Assembly (NCBI RefSeq): GCF_000719285.1 | Contig: NZ_JOFS01000019.1 | Location: 124,001 to 188,000, forward strand | Direction: 5' to 3' | DNA from: Streptomyces bicolor | GTDB taxonomy: Bacteria > Actinomycetota > Actinomycetes > Streptomycetales > Streptomycetaceae | DNA length: 64,000 nucleotides | Part shown: positions 44,722 to 52,935 of the stretch, piece by piece | How the letters are laid out: every line of letters starts with the position of its first letter | Position numbering within the stretch: position 1 is the stretch's first letter | Notes under the pieces: generated by a model | What the model saw: only the letters and a program-made list of their open reading frames with translations | What the model was told of the DNA's origin: nothing | Databases searched by the model: none | Position numbers and translations under genes: made by a program

Positions 44722-45034
44722 TTGTCCACAGCTGCCCCCAGCCCGTCAAGAGTTATCCACAGGCTGTGTGGATGGGTTGTGGACGCCGGAATTGATCACT
44801 CCGTAACGCGTCGCGCGAGTCGAGGATTCCCAGGACAAACCTTGCGCATCCCCACGTTCGAGTGGAAAGGGGTCGCCCCAAAGGATTATCCAAAGGAAAA
44901 GAGTGGACGAAGGGTGACTTGCGCAATGGTGGACGCCGACGGGCCCTGAGGAGTGATTTGTCGACAGTGTCATGCTTGCTTGTCGACTTGTCCCCAGGTC
45001 GAGATGAGGACCTGTGGATAACTCCTGTGGATAA
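44722..45034. promoter_or_regulatory. DnaA-box cluster between serS and pheA
   Basis: Four strong boxes are seen: TTGTCCACA (44722-44730, plus), TTATCCACA (44753-44761, plus) and TGTGGATAA (45013-45021 and 45026-45034, minus). Degenerate copies include TGTGGATGG (44767), TGTGGACGC (44778), TTATCCAAA (44886), TTGTCGACA (44958) and TTGTCCCCA (44988). The whole gap of 567 bases (44539-45105) has no gene and is less GC-rich than the flanks. Streptomyces coelicolor has a published high-affinity cluster near oriC called D78 that titrates DnaA; this may be its equivalent. Confidence 0.8.
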
Positions 45035-45105
45035 CGACAATCGGCTGATAGGACTGGCGGAAATCCAGCGTCCGGGACGACGACCGAGGCGGCTCAGAAC
45101 CGCAC

Positions 45106-46038
45106 TCAGAACCGCCCGTCCTGGCACCGGGCCACCCAGTCAGCCGCCGACACGAACTCGTCGTCCGACGTCCCGAGGCGCGGCGGCTGCACATCCCCGG
45201 GCTTCATGTCCGCGCGCGGATACGAGCCCAGGAAGCGCACCTCCAGGCAGATCCGCTTCAGCCCCGTCAGCGCCTCGGCCACCCGGCGGTCGGAGATGTG
45301 GCCCTCGGCGTCGATGCAGAAGCAGTAGTTGCCGATGCCCGCGCCGGTCGGCCGGGACTGCAGCAGCATCAGGTTGATGCCGCGCGTGGCGAACTCGCCC
45401 AGGAGGTCGCGCAGCCCGCCGGGATGGTCGTCGCGCTGCCACAGCACGACGGACGTCTTGTCCGCGCCGGTCGGCGCCGCGGGCCGGGCGGGCCGGCCCA
45501 CCAGCACGAACCGGGTCTGGGCGTTCTCCGCGTCGTGGATGCCGGTCTCCAGGGCCTCGAGGCCGTACCGGGCGGCCGCGAACTCGCCGGCGAAGGCGGC
45601 GTCGTACTGGCCTTCCTGGACCAGGCGCGCGGCGTCCGCGTTCGAGGCGGCCGACTCCCAGTGGGCGTCCGGGAGGTTCTTCTTCAGCCAGTTGCGCACC
45701 TGCGGCTGGGCGGCCGGGTGGGCGGAGACCGTCTTGATGTCCGACAGTTTGGTGCCCGGCCTGACCAGCAGCGCGAAGGTGATCGACAGCAGCACCTCGC
45801 GGTAGATCATCAGCGGCGCGCCCGCGACCAGTTCGTCGAGCGTCGTCGTGATGCCGCCCTCGACGGAGTTCTCGATCGGCACGAACGCGGCCTCGGCCTC
45901 GCCGACACGCACCGCGTCGAGCGCGGACTGCACGGACACGTAGGGGATCAGTTCCCGGGTCGCGGCCTCGGGAAGGGTGCGCAGGGCGACTTCGGTGAAG
46001 GTGCCCTCGGGGCCGAGATAGGCATAGCTCGCTGGCAT
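45106..46038 (-). CDS. pheA: Prephenate dehydratase
   Basis: A 310-residue monofunctional prephenate dehydratase of normal length, converting prephenate to phenylpyruvate in phenylalanine synthesis. The catalytic domain starts YAYLGPEGTFTEVALRTLPE and contains VPIENSVEGGITTTLDEL and the TRFVLVGR motif. The C-terminal ACT domain (ATRGINLMLLQSRPTGAGIG, then YCFCIDAEGH) binds phenylalanine for feedback inhibition. The start ATG is at 46038. Upstream lies a degenerate repeat rather than an obvious attenuator. Confidence 0.97.
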   Translation of the reverse strand: MPASYAYLGPEGTFTEVALRTLPEAATRELIPYVSVQSALDAVRVGEAEAAFVPIENSVEGGITTTLDELVAGAPLMIYREVLLSITFALLVRPGTKLSDIKTVSAHPAAQPQVRNWLKKNLPDAHWESAASNADAARLVQEGQYDAAFAGEFAAARYGLEALETGIHDAENAQTRFVLVGRPARPAAPTGADKTSVVLWQRDDHPGGLRDLLGEFATRGINLMLLQSRPTGAGIGNYCFCIDAEGHISDRRVAEALTGLKRICLEVRFLGSYPRADMKPGDVQPPRLGTSDDEFVSAADWVARCQDGRF

Positions 46039-46170
46039 GACCTCACCCTAATGGGCCTTGCGAAACACGGTGTGCACATCTCACCCGGCTGCCCCAAGGG
46101 GCACTCCGGTCCGGGCTCGGGCAGGCGCGCCGGCCCAGCCCCCGCTCTCCGGCCCAGGCTCGCGCATACG

Positions 46171-46265
46171 CTCCAGCTCGGCCGATCCCGTGGGTCACGC
46201 ATAGGCCCAGCTCGGCCGATCCCTTGGCTCAGGCATACACCCCAGCTCAGCCGATCCCCCAGCCC
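46171..46265. repeat. Three-copy degenerate repeat with about 34-bp period
   Basis: The phrase CCAGCTCGGCCGATCCC begins at 46173 and 46207, and a variant CCAGCTCAGCCGATCCC at 46242. Each copy is followed by variable sequence of the type GTGGGTCACGCATAGG. It lies between the 3' end of the dtpA gene and the pheA start. Confidence 0.85.
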
Positions 46266-46305
46266 AGCACTCCCGGCCCCGCCCAGCTCGTCGCGGCCCC
46301 CAGCG

Positions 46306-47643
46306 TCACCCCTCCAGCAACCCCTGCCCCACATACTCCCCCTCCGCCGCCCCGCCCGGCACGGCGAAGAGCCCGCTCGCCTCGTGGCGGATGTACTTCG
46401 ACAGCGCGTCGCCCCGGTCGAGCTTGCGCTGGACGGTGACGAAGCCGCGCAGTGGGTCGGCCTGCCAGCAGATGAAGAGGAGGCCCGCGTCGGGCACCCC
46501 GTTGGCGTCGATGCCGTCGTGGTAGGAGAAGGGGCGCCGCAGCATCGCCGCCCCGCCGTTCTGGTCGGGCCGGGTGATACGGGCGTGGGCGTTGATGGGG
46601 ACGACCAGGTTTCCTGCCTTGTCGGTCTTCTCCAGGTCCATCTCGGTCGTCTCGGTGCCCCCGGACAGCGGCGCCCCGTCGGACTTGCGGCGCCCGATGA
46701 CGTCCTCCTGCTCCTTGACCGAGAGCTGCTCCCAGTCGTCGAGGAGCATGCGGATGCGGCGTACGACGGCGTAGGAGCCGTTCGCCATCCAGGCCGGGTC
46801 CTTCGAGCCGGACTCCGGCACGAAGATCCGCTGGTCGAAGTCGCCGTCCGTCGGCTTCGGATTGCGCGTGCCGTCCATCTGGCCCATCAGGTTGCGCGCA
46901 GTCATGGGGTGCGAGGTGGCGCCCGGCGACCGGTTGAAGCCGTTCATCTGCCAGCGCACCCTGGCGGCGCTGCCCGCGTCCTTCTGGATCGCGCGCAGGG
47001 CGTGGAAGGCGACCAGGGCGTCGTTGGCGCCGATCTGCACCCACAGGTCGCCGTTGCTGCGTGCCTTGTCGAGCTGGTCGGAGGAGAAGTCGGGCAGCGG
47101 GTCCAGGGCGACCGGGCGCTGCTTCTCCAGGCCGGTCCGCGCGAAGAAGCTGTGCCCGAAGCCGAAGGTGAGCGTCAGCGAGGAGGGACCGGCGTCGCGG
47201 GCGACATCCGTGTCATCCTGCTTGGCCGCCTCGCCCGCCATCAGCCGCCGAGCCGTCTCCGACCAGCGGCGCAGCAACGCAGCCGCCTCCTTGCGGCCGG
47301 CGCCCGCCGCCAGGTCGAAGGCGACGACGTGGCCGCGCGCCTGGAGCCCCTGGAGGATGCCGGGCTGATGTTTCCCGTGAAACATCACCTGGTCGGCGCC
47401 CAGCGAGCTGAGCGGTGTCGCCTCGGCGGGCCGGGCGGCGTATCCCACGGCCCCGCCGGCCGCACCGAGCACCAGCCCCGTGGCACCGGCGGTCCCTAGC
47501 AGCCGGCGCCGCGAAACGCCCTCCTTGAGGGCGCCCTTGGCGGCGCTTTCGGAAACGCCGCCATTAAGTGCCGTCTCGCCATTGCGTGCCGCATCAAGCG
47601 GCGGCTTGGGAGTACGGGCCTCCGGGATGGACTGGTCAGCCAT
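46306..47643 (-). CDS. dtpA: Dye-decolorizing (DyP-type) haem peroxidase, Tat-exported (DtpA-like)
   Basis: A 445-residue DyP peroxidase. A Tat signal (SRRRLLGTAGATGLVLGAAG) starts at residue 44. The catalytic GQMDGTRNP motif of DyP enzymes is near residue 230, and a haem-binding His is expected in the PFSYHDG region near 375. It reduces peroxide outside the cell. In Streptomyces lividans the equivalent DtpA is encoded in the sco-ecuC-copCD operon and works with the copper oxidase GlxA in morphological development. It is the last gene of this operon, eight bases after copCD. A parS-like site lies in its coding sequence at 47370-47383. Confidence 0.92.
   Translation of the reverse strand: MADQSIPEARTPKPPLDAARNGETALNGGVSESAAKGALKEGVSRRRLLGTAGATGLVLGAAGGAVGYAARPAEATPLSSLGADQVMFHGKHQPGILQGLQARGHVVAFDLAAGAGRKEAAALLRRWSETARRLMAGEAAKQDDTDVARDAGPSSLTLTFGFGHSFFARTGLEKQRPVALDPLPDFSSDQLDKARSNGDLWVQIGANDALVAFHALRAIQKDAGSAARVRWQMNGFNRSPGATSHPMTARNLMGQMDGTRNPKPTDGDFDQRIFVPESGSKDPAWMANGSYAVVRRIRMLLDDWEQLSVKEQEDVIGRRKSDGAPLSGGTETTEMDLEKTDKAGNLVVPINAHARITRPDQNGGAAMLRRPFSYHDGIDANGVPDAGLLFICWQADPLRGFVTVQRKLDRGDALSKYIRHEASGLFAVPGGAAEGEYVGQGLLEG
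47370..47383. other. parS-like site in dtpA, one mismatch
   Basis: GTTTCCCGTGAAAC differs from parS at one base. It encodes part of VMFHGKHQ near residue 90 of the peroxidase. Confidence 0.55.
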
Positions 47644-47651
47644 GGTGAGGT

Positions 47652-49670
47652 TCAGCCGATCTGCGCGTTCTTGGAGACGGTGGCCTGGTCGATGTCGGAG
47701 GTCCGCACGGTCACGGCGATCTTCCACTCGCCCGCCATGGGGATCTGCACTCCGCTCGCCGACCAGTGTCCGGTGGAGATGTGGTCGGGGACGACGGGCA
47801 GCGGCCCGATGTCCTGGGACTCGAGGGTGAAGGCGATCTTCACCTCGGGGATGTCGAAGGCACGGCCGTTGGGACGCTGTACGTAGACGTGCATCTCGTT
47901 GCCGCCCACACGCGCGGGATCGAGGTCGACCCGTACGACGCCCTTGCCGTCCTCACCGCCGGTGTCGAAGGACATGTCCAGGGTCAGCGCCCCGGACGAC
48001 GACGCGTCGGCGGACGCGGACGACGTGGCCGCCCTGGCCTCCTGTTCCGTACGGCCCGGCTCGGTCGACGTCAGCATGGTGGTGACGGCGAGCAGGACGA
48101 CGGCGACGCCTGCTTCGGCCAACACCGAGCGGCGCAGCCCGAACCGGTTCGGGTCGGCGTCCCGCTGCTGCTTCTGCCGTGCCGTGTCGATCGCGGCCTG
48201 CTGCCGGGCGAGCTGGGCGGCACGCTTGGCATCGCCCTTGCCGGACACGGCGGCGGAGGCACCCTTCTTGCCCGAGCCCGATGTCGACGTGGCGGCGGAG
48301 GCACGGGACTGGGCAGCGGCGTGCGCCTTCTCGTCCTCACCTGTGCCCTTCTCCGTCTCGCCCCCGTCGGCGTCCTTCGCCTTCCCCACCACTGTGTCCA
48401 CCAGCCGCGCCGTCCACCGCCGCGAGATCCACGCGACCCCTACCAGCAGCACCACAAGCCCGATCTTGACCAGCAGCAACTGCCCGTATCGCGTCCCGGT
48501 GAACGCCGACCACGAGCCGAGCTGCCGCCACGACTGGTAGATCCCGGTCGCGACCAGCGCGAGCACGCTGCCGAAGGCGACGCGCGAGAACCGTCGTACG
48601 GCGGACGCCCCGACGGGAGTGTCCGCGGGCGCCCGGTACAGCGCCACGAGCAGCGCGGCGAGCCCGCCGAGCCAGGCAGCGACGGCCAGCAGGTGGACGA
48701 CGTCGACCGGCATCGCGATGCCGGACTGGAGCCCGGTCGAGGCGTGCTCGGACATCGCCCAGCTCGCCGCGAGCCCGGCCGCCACGACCGTCCCGCCGAT
48801 CGCGAGCCCGAAGGTGAGGTCCCGCTTCTCCTCGTCCTCCCGCTTGTCATAGGCCCCGAACAGCACCGCGATGAACAGCGCCGCCGCGGCGAGCAGCAGC
48901 AGCCGGGACACGAGTGCCGCACCCGTCTTGGTCTGCAGCACCTGCCCGAGCAGCTCCAGGTCGAAGATGTCGCCGATCTTCCCGGTGCTGGTGTACGAGC
49001 CGCGCAGGAGCAGCAGCCCGAGCGTGGCGGCGGTCAGGGCCAGCCAGCCGGAGACGACGAGCCGCTGCAGCACCCGCACGCCCGACCCGCGCTGCCAGCA
49101 GGCGAGCACGAAGGCGGCGCCGCCGACCAGGACGATGAAGCCGGCGTACGACACATATCGCCCGAGCCCGTAGAGCCAGCCGACGATGCCGCCACCCGCC
49201 TCCTGGCCGGAGACCGAGACGCTGGTCTGCGAGGGAGCGCCGATGGAGAAGGTGTAGGCGCCGGCGACGGGATGGCTGTCCTCGGACACCACTTGGTAGG
49301 TGACGGTGTACGTCCCGTCGGGCAGGCCGCTGTGGAGTTTCACGGCGTACGTCGTGCCGCTGACGTTGGCCGGGTCGCCCTGGTCGACGCGCTCGCCCTT
49401 GGGGTCGAGCACGCGCAGGGAGTCGTCGGACAGGGCGACCTTTTCGGAGAAGGTCAGCGAGACCTGCGTCGGGGCCTTGTCGACCACCGCCCCCTGCCGG
49501 GGGTCGCTGCCGGTCAGCGCGGCGTGCGCGGAGACCGGCCCGGCACCGGCGAGGAGCAGACCGGTCGCGGCCAGGAGCAGCAGCACCAAGGTCCGGACAC
49601 GCGGCAGCACCAGGGTCCGGACGCGCGGCAGCACCCGGGGCCGGACGCGGGGAGCGATGGTCAGGGTCAC
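47652..49670 (-). CDS. CopC-CopD fusion, copper-binding and membrane protein
   Basis: About 672 residues. After a signal peptide (cut before AHAALTGSDPRQGAV) comes a CopC domain, residues about 49-145, whose mature N-terminal His and the DSHPVAG motif bind copper. About eight hydrophobic helices follow as a CopD domain to about 430, then an Ala/Lys/Gly-rich linker and a C-terminal YtkA-like beta domain with a helix before it. CopCD proteins move copper ions across or to the membrane. The signal peptide carries a duplicated LPRVRTLV unit encoded by 24-bp repeats. It lies between ecuC and dtpA in the copper operon. Confidence 0.92.
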   Translation of the reverse strand: MTLTIAPRVRPRVLPRVRTLVLPRVRTLVLLLLAATGLLLAGAGPVSAHAALTGSDPRQGAVVDKAPTQVSLTFSEKVALSDDSLRVLDPKGERVDQGDPANVSGTTYAVKLHSGLPDGTYTVTYQVVSEDSHPVAGAYTFSIGAPSQTSVSVSGQEAGGGIVGWLYGLGRYVSYAGFIVLVGGAAFVLACWQRGSGVRVLQRLVVSGWLALTAATLGLLLLRGSYTSTGKIGDIFDLELLGQVLQTKTGAALVSRLLLLAAAALFIAVLFGAYDKREDEEKRDLTFGLAIGGTVVAAGLAASWAMSEHASTGLQSGIAMPVDVVHLLAVAAWLGGLAALLVALYRAPADTPVGASAVRRFSRVAFGSVLALVATGIYQSWRQLGSWSAFTGTRYGQLLLVKIGLVVLLVGVAWISRRWTARLVDTVVGKAKDADGGETEKGTGEDEKAHAAAQSRASAATSTSGSGKKGASAAVSGKGDAKRAAQLARQQAAIDTARQKQQRDADPNRFGLRRSVLAEAGVAVVLLAVTTMLTSTEPGRTEQEARAATSSASADASSSGALTLDMSFDTGGEDGKGVVRVDLDPARVGGNEMHVYVQRPNGRAFDIPEVKIAFTLESQDIGPLPVVPDHISTGHWSASGVQIPMAGEWKIAVTVRTSDIDQATVSKNAQIG
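49591..49638. repeat. 24-bp tandem repeat in the CopCD signal peptide
   Basis: Two 24-base copies (49591-49614 and 49615-49638) differ at two bases and are followed by a partial third copy. On the coding strand they give the repeated peptide LPRVRTLV within the signal sequence. Confidence 0.9.
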
Positions 49671-49683
49671 GGCGGTCTCTCCC

Positions 49684-50160
49684 TCAGTGTCCGGTCTTCG
49701 GGTTGTACGTCGCGGACTCCACCGGCATCTCGACGGTGACCGTGCCGGACTCGGCGAAGTGGAGCTGCACGGTCACCTTCTCGCCCTGCTGGGGCTTCCG
49801 CTTCAGCTTCTCGAACATCAGATGGCTGCCACCGCTCTTGAACACGAGCTGACCGTGCGCGGGGACGGCGAGGTCCTTGGCCTCCCGCATCGACGAACCC
49901 ACGGTCTCGTGGGCGGTCACCTCGCCGACGTCGCTGGTGACGGAGGTCAACTCGTCCTTCGTACTGCCCTTGTTGGTGACCGTCAGGAAGCCGGCCGCCA
50001 TGGAGTCGGAGACCGGCTGCGGCATGTAGGCGCCGCTGACGGACAGTTCGGCCGTGGAATCGGCCGGGGCGTCCTCGGAGCCGCAGCCCGTGAGGACGAG
50101 GGCGCCGGTCGTCACCAGGGTCACCAGGGTCACCGGCCGCACCGGGGCGAACCGCCTCAC
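49684..50160 (-). CDS. PCuAC-type extracellular copper chaperone lipoprotein (ECuC-like)
   Basis: A 158-residue lipoprotein. The signal VTTGALVLTGCGS gives a lipobox Cys near residue 24. The mature part has the copper-binding H/M motif of PCuAC: His and Met in TAHETVGSSM and His-Met in GGSHLMFEKLK. It binds Cu(I) outside the membrane and hands it to Sco or to oxidases. The GTG at 50160 overlaps the sco stop codon, so it is translationally coupled. Short GTCACCAGG repeats (50111-50128) encode VTLVTLVT in the signal peptide. Confidence 0.92.
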   Translation of the reverse strand: MRRFAPVRPVTLVTLVTTGALVLTGCGSEDAPADSTAELSVSGAYMPQPVSDSMAAGFLTVTNKGSTKDELTSVTSDVGEVTAHETVGSSMREAKDLAVPAHGQLVFKSGGSHLMFEKLKRKPQQGEKVTVQLHFAESGTVTVEMPVESATYNPKTGH

Positions 50161-50810
50161 GGCTTCTCCCCCTTGATCAGCTTGGGGAGGTCCTTGGTGT
50201 ACTCGTCGACGGTGGCGTCCTCGGTGTAGAGGACGTACCCGGCGTCGGTCTTCGGCGAGAACGCGACGACCTGGGTGCCGTGGGTGGAGACCATCTTGCC
50301 GTTCTTGTCCTTGTGCGGCGGCTCGATGGAGATGCCGAGGGTGCGGGCACCGGCCTGGATGGTGTCGAAGTCGCCGGTCAGGCCGACGACCTGCGGATCG
50401 ATGCCCTTGAGCCACTTGCCGAGCGCGGACGCGGTGTCGCGCTCCGGGTCGGTCGTGACGAACACGATGCTCAGCTCGTCCTGCTCGGCCTTCGGCAGCT
50501 GCTTCTTGGCGACGGCGATGTTGTTCATCGTCAGCGGGCAGACGTCGGGACAGTTGGTGTAGCCGAAGTAGATCAGCGTCGGCTTGCCCTTCGTCTCCTT
50601 GCGGAGGTCGTACTTCTTGCCGTTCGTGTCCGTGAGGACCAGGTCCGGTTTCTCGAAGGGCTTGTCGAGGACGATGGCGGCCTTGTCCGAGCCGGCCTCC
50701 TCGGAGACCACGGTGACGGGCTGGGCGCTGTCGTCGCCGCTGCCGCAGGCGGAGAGGGTCAGGGTGGCGGCGGCGACCAGGGCGGCCGCAGCGAAGGTCT
50801 TCTTACGCAT
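50157..50810 (-). CDS. sco: Sco family copper chaperone lipoprotein
   Basis: A 217-residue protein. A lipobox (TLTLSACGSGDD) places the mature protein on the outer face of the membrane. The thioredoxin-like domain has the copper-binding CX3C in TNCPDVCPL and the downstream His in STHGTQVVAF. Sco delivers copper to cytochrome c oxidase CuA and, in Streptomyces, to GlxA. The ATG at 50810 has no strong ribosome-binding site and its first 14 bases are duplicated 19 bases upstream. The gene overlaps ecuC by four bases. Confidence 0.93.
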   Translation of the reverse strand: MRKKTFAAAALVAAATLTLSACGSGDDSAQPVTVVSEEAGSDKAAIVLDKPFEKPDLVLTDTNGKKYDLRKETKGKPTLIYFGYTNCPDVCPLTMNNIAVAKKQLPKAEQDELSIVFVTTDPERDTASALGKWLKGIDPQVVGLTGDFDTIQAGARTLGISIEPPHKDKNGKMVSTHGTQVVAFSPKTDAGYVLYTEDATVDEYTKDLPKLIKGEKP

Positions 50811-50829
50811 GGCAAGTCTTCTTACGCAT
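50803..50829 (-). CDS. Possible upstream micro-ORF from duplicated sco start
   Basis: The 14 bases around the sco start occur twice, at 50797-50810 and 50816-50829, 19 bases apart. The upstream copy starts a frame that is out of register: ATG CGT AAG AAG ACT TGC CAT GCG TAA, eight residues with Cys and His, ending inside the sco start region. It may couple translation of sco, or the duplication may be neutral. Confidence 0.3.
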   Translation of the reverse strand: MRKKTCHA

Positions 50830-50907
50830 AGAAAAATGTCCCAGTCGTGAGTGCTCCGGCGCGCACCGGGGGCGTGCCCCGGCGCGCGCCGTGAATCAAA
50901 GGAGCCG

Positions 50908-51645
50908 TCAGGCGTCGGTGCGCCGACGGCCGGCGAGCACGCCGTACGCCACGCCCAGCGCACCGACGACGATGCCGACCACGCCCAGGACGCGGGCGGT
51001 GGTGTCGCTGCTGTCGGCGGGCTCGGCGGCCTCGGTCTTGGCGGAGGCGGCCTCGGCGTCGTCGGAGTCGGAGGCCTGGTCGGAGGAGGACGAGCCGTGG
51101 TGGCCGTCCTCGGCGGCGGACAGTTCAAGCACCGGCGCCGGGTTCTCGGGCTCCTCCTGACCCTCCTGCGGCACCTCGATCCAGCGCACGACCTCCTTGT
51201 TGGAGTACGTCTGGATGGCCTTGAAGACCAGTTCGTCCGTGTCCTCGGGCAGGGTGCCGACGGAGACGGGGAACTTCTGGAAGAAGCCGGGCTCGATGCC
51301 CTTGCCGTCGGCGGTCCAGGTGACCTTGGTGACGGCCTCGGTGATCTTCTTGCCGTGCATCTCCAGCGGCTTGTCCAGCGTGGACTTGGTGACCTTGGCC
51401 GTCCAGCCGGGAACGGGCTGCGGCATCACGGAGGCCAGCGGGTGGTCGGTCGGGAAGGTCACCTCGAGCTTGGTGGTCGAGGCGTTGTCGCGCTCGTTGG
51501 GCACCTTGAAGTCGACGACCGCGTAGCCGCCCTTGGCTGCCGTGCCCTCGGGCTGCACGCTGACGTGGGCGAACGCGGGGACGGACAGGGCGAGTACGGC
51601 CGTGCCGGCGAGCGCGCCCGTGGCGGCGATACGAGAGGCCTTCAT
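50908..51645 (-). CDS. YcnI family (DUF1775) copper-related membrane-anchored protein
   Basis: About 245 residues. A signal peptide ends at AFAHVSVQPEG, leaving an N-terminal His that in YcnI proteins binds copper. The domain (HVSVQPEG through IEVPQEGQEEPENPAPVLEL) fills residues about 29-175. An acidic Ser/Ala linker with a DGHHG motif precedes a C-terminal transmembrane helix and RRR tail, which anchors the protein at the cell surface. The ATG at 51645 is preferred because GGAG lies eight bases before it. It heads the copper operon, with 97 bases before sco. Confidence 0.9.
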   Translation of the reverse strand: MKASRIAATGALAGTAVLALSVPAFAHVSVQPEGTAAKGGYAVVDFKVPNERDNASTTKLEVTFPTDHPLASVMPQPVPGWTAKVTKSTLDKPLEMHGKKITEAVTKVTWTADGKGIEPGFFQKFPVSVGTLPEDTDELVFKAIQTYSNKEVVRWIEVPQEGQEEPENPAPVLELSAAEDGHHGSSSSDQASDSDDAEAASAKTEAAEPADSSDTTARVLGVVGIVVGALGVAYGVLAGRRRTDA

Positions 51646-51848
51646 GCTGAGCACTCCACTGTGAATGAGGTTCGGATTCCGGTGGTGAAGAGGGGTACGC
51701 GTGCGCGGGGGTGCCCGATCAAGTGCGATCAGGGCGATCAGCAGGGAGAACAGGAGTCAGCTGTCCCTCGATCGGAGAACCCGGGTACGCGCGTGCCGCA
51801 CGACGGCGGCCCCTCAGCCCACTTCGGTGGAGTGGCGGTCGCGTCGTG

Positions 51849-52676
51849 TCAGGCGGCGAGGACGAGTGCGGCGCCGGCCGGCGGGCCGCGCCTGATCACC
51901 GTGTGCTGGAGTGCGAGGGTGCGGGGCTCGGGCGGGCCCGACCATTCGGCGAACTGGGCCGGCGGGCTCGCCTCCGGAGCGCCTGGCAGCCCGGCACGCA
52001 GGGCGCGCACCAGCGCGAGCGCCCCGCGCAGGGATCGTACGAACGCCCCCTCCGCGACCGAGTGCGCCGACAGGGCGGACATCTCGACGATGCGCAGCAG
52101 GGCCAGGTCCCCGCGCCGCAGCAGCCACCCCGCGACGACCGCCGCGAGGAGGTGGGCGAGCACCATGGGCAGGGACGGCAGAAGGGACGCCGAGGCGTCC
52201 GTGGCACCGGACACGGCGTTCGCCGAGGAATGCGAGGTGTGCGTACCGGCGGCCGGGTGGAGCCGTGCCTCGGTGAGGATCCGCTGGGCCTGGGCGGGGC
52301 TGATGGCCGCCGCGGCGGTACCGCAGACGAGCCGCGCGGCCTGCTCGATGAGCGCGGCGTCGGAGGTGGTCGCCGTGCCGGAGACCCCGGTGGCCGCTCC
52401 GTGCTGCCCGAGCCCGAACAGCGTGTGCAGGACGGTCTGGCCGGCCGCGAGCAGTGCCGCGATCCAGGGGAGCGAGCGCTCCCGCCCCGCGAACGGCACC
52501 GTGACCAGGAGCACCCCCAGGAACCCGGCGCCCAGCGTCCACAGCGGGATCGTGGCGCAGGACCCCAGCGCGTGCCCGACCCCGGCCAGCACGACGCAGA
52601 CCGCGGCGAACACCGCGGCCCGCAGTATCCGGAGATCTCCTCCGGAGCGCACCGTGCGCGGGTGGGGGGCAGTCAT
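51849..52676 (-). CDS. Conserved membrane protein of unknown function
   Basis: A 275-residue protein with about six hydrophobic segments, including AAVFAAVCVVLAGVGHALGS, LWTLGAGFLGVLLVTVPFAG and LPMVLAHLLAAVVAGWLLRR. A His- and Thr-rich loop (THTSHSSANAV) lies in the middle. I do not recognise a named domain. It lies just downstream of the copper operon promoter region in the same orientation and is separated from YcnI by about 200 bases. It may be cotranscribed with ycnI, but this is not established. Confidence 0.75.
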   Translation of the reverse strand: MTAPHPRTVRSGGDLRILRAAVFAAVCVVLAGVGHALGSCATIPLWTLGAGFLGVLLVTVPFAGRERSLPWIAALLAAGQTVLHTLFGLGQHGAATGVSGTATTSDAALIEQAARLVCGTAAAAISPAQAQRILTEARLHPAAGTHTSHSSANAVSGATDASASLLPSLPMVLAHLLAAVVAGWLLRRGDLALLRIVEMSALSAHSVAEGAFVRSLRGALALVRALRAGLPGAPEASPPAQFAEWSGPPEPRTLALQHTVIRRGPPAGAALVLAA

Positions 52677-52935
52677 GGCGGGCTCATCATCGCACTGGCC
52701 TTATGACCGCCATACGGCAGGTCCGCAAGATGACATACGGGCGCTTCGGGACGCACGGGGCGATAAGGACCGTACGACCGGAAGATCACCCTCTGGTGTG
52801 GGCCGACCCCACATACACCGATTCCCGCGTGGGCGCATCGACCATATGGGCGGCATCACGTCAAGGATGTGCTTACACCCCCGCACTCGTGGCAATACGT
52901 AACGGTATGTCGAGCCGCGGCCAGGAGGCTGGAGC

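Noticed and set aside
44539..45105. Chromosomal origin oriC
   Set aside because: There are too few DnaA boxes, and dnaA, dnaN, rpmH and gyrB are absent; a satellite DnaA cluster fits better.
45298..47499. 733-residue plus-strand frame opposite pheA and the peroxidase
   Set aside because: It is antisense to two well-supported genes, has no recognisable motif, and follows from high GC at third positions.
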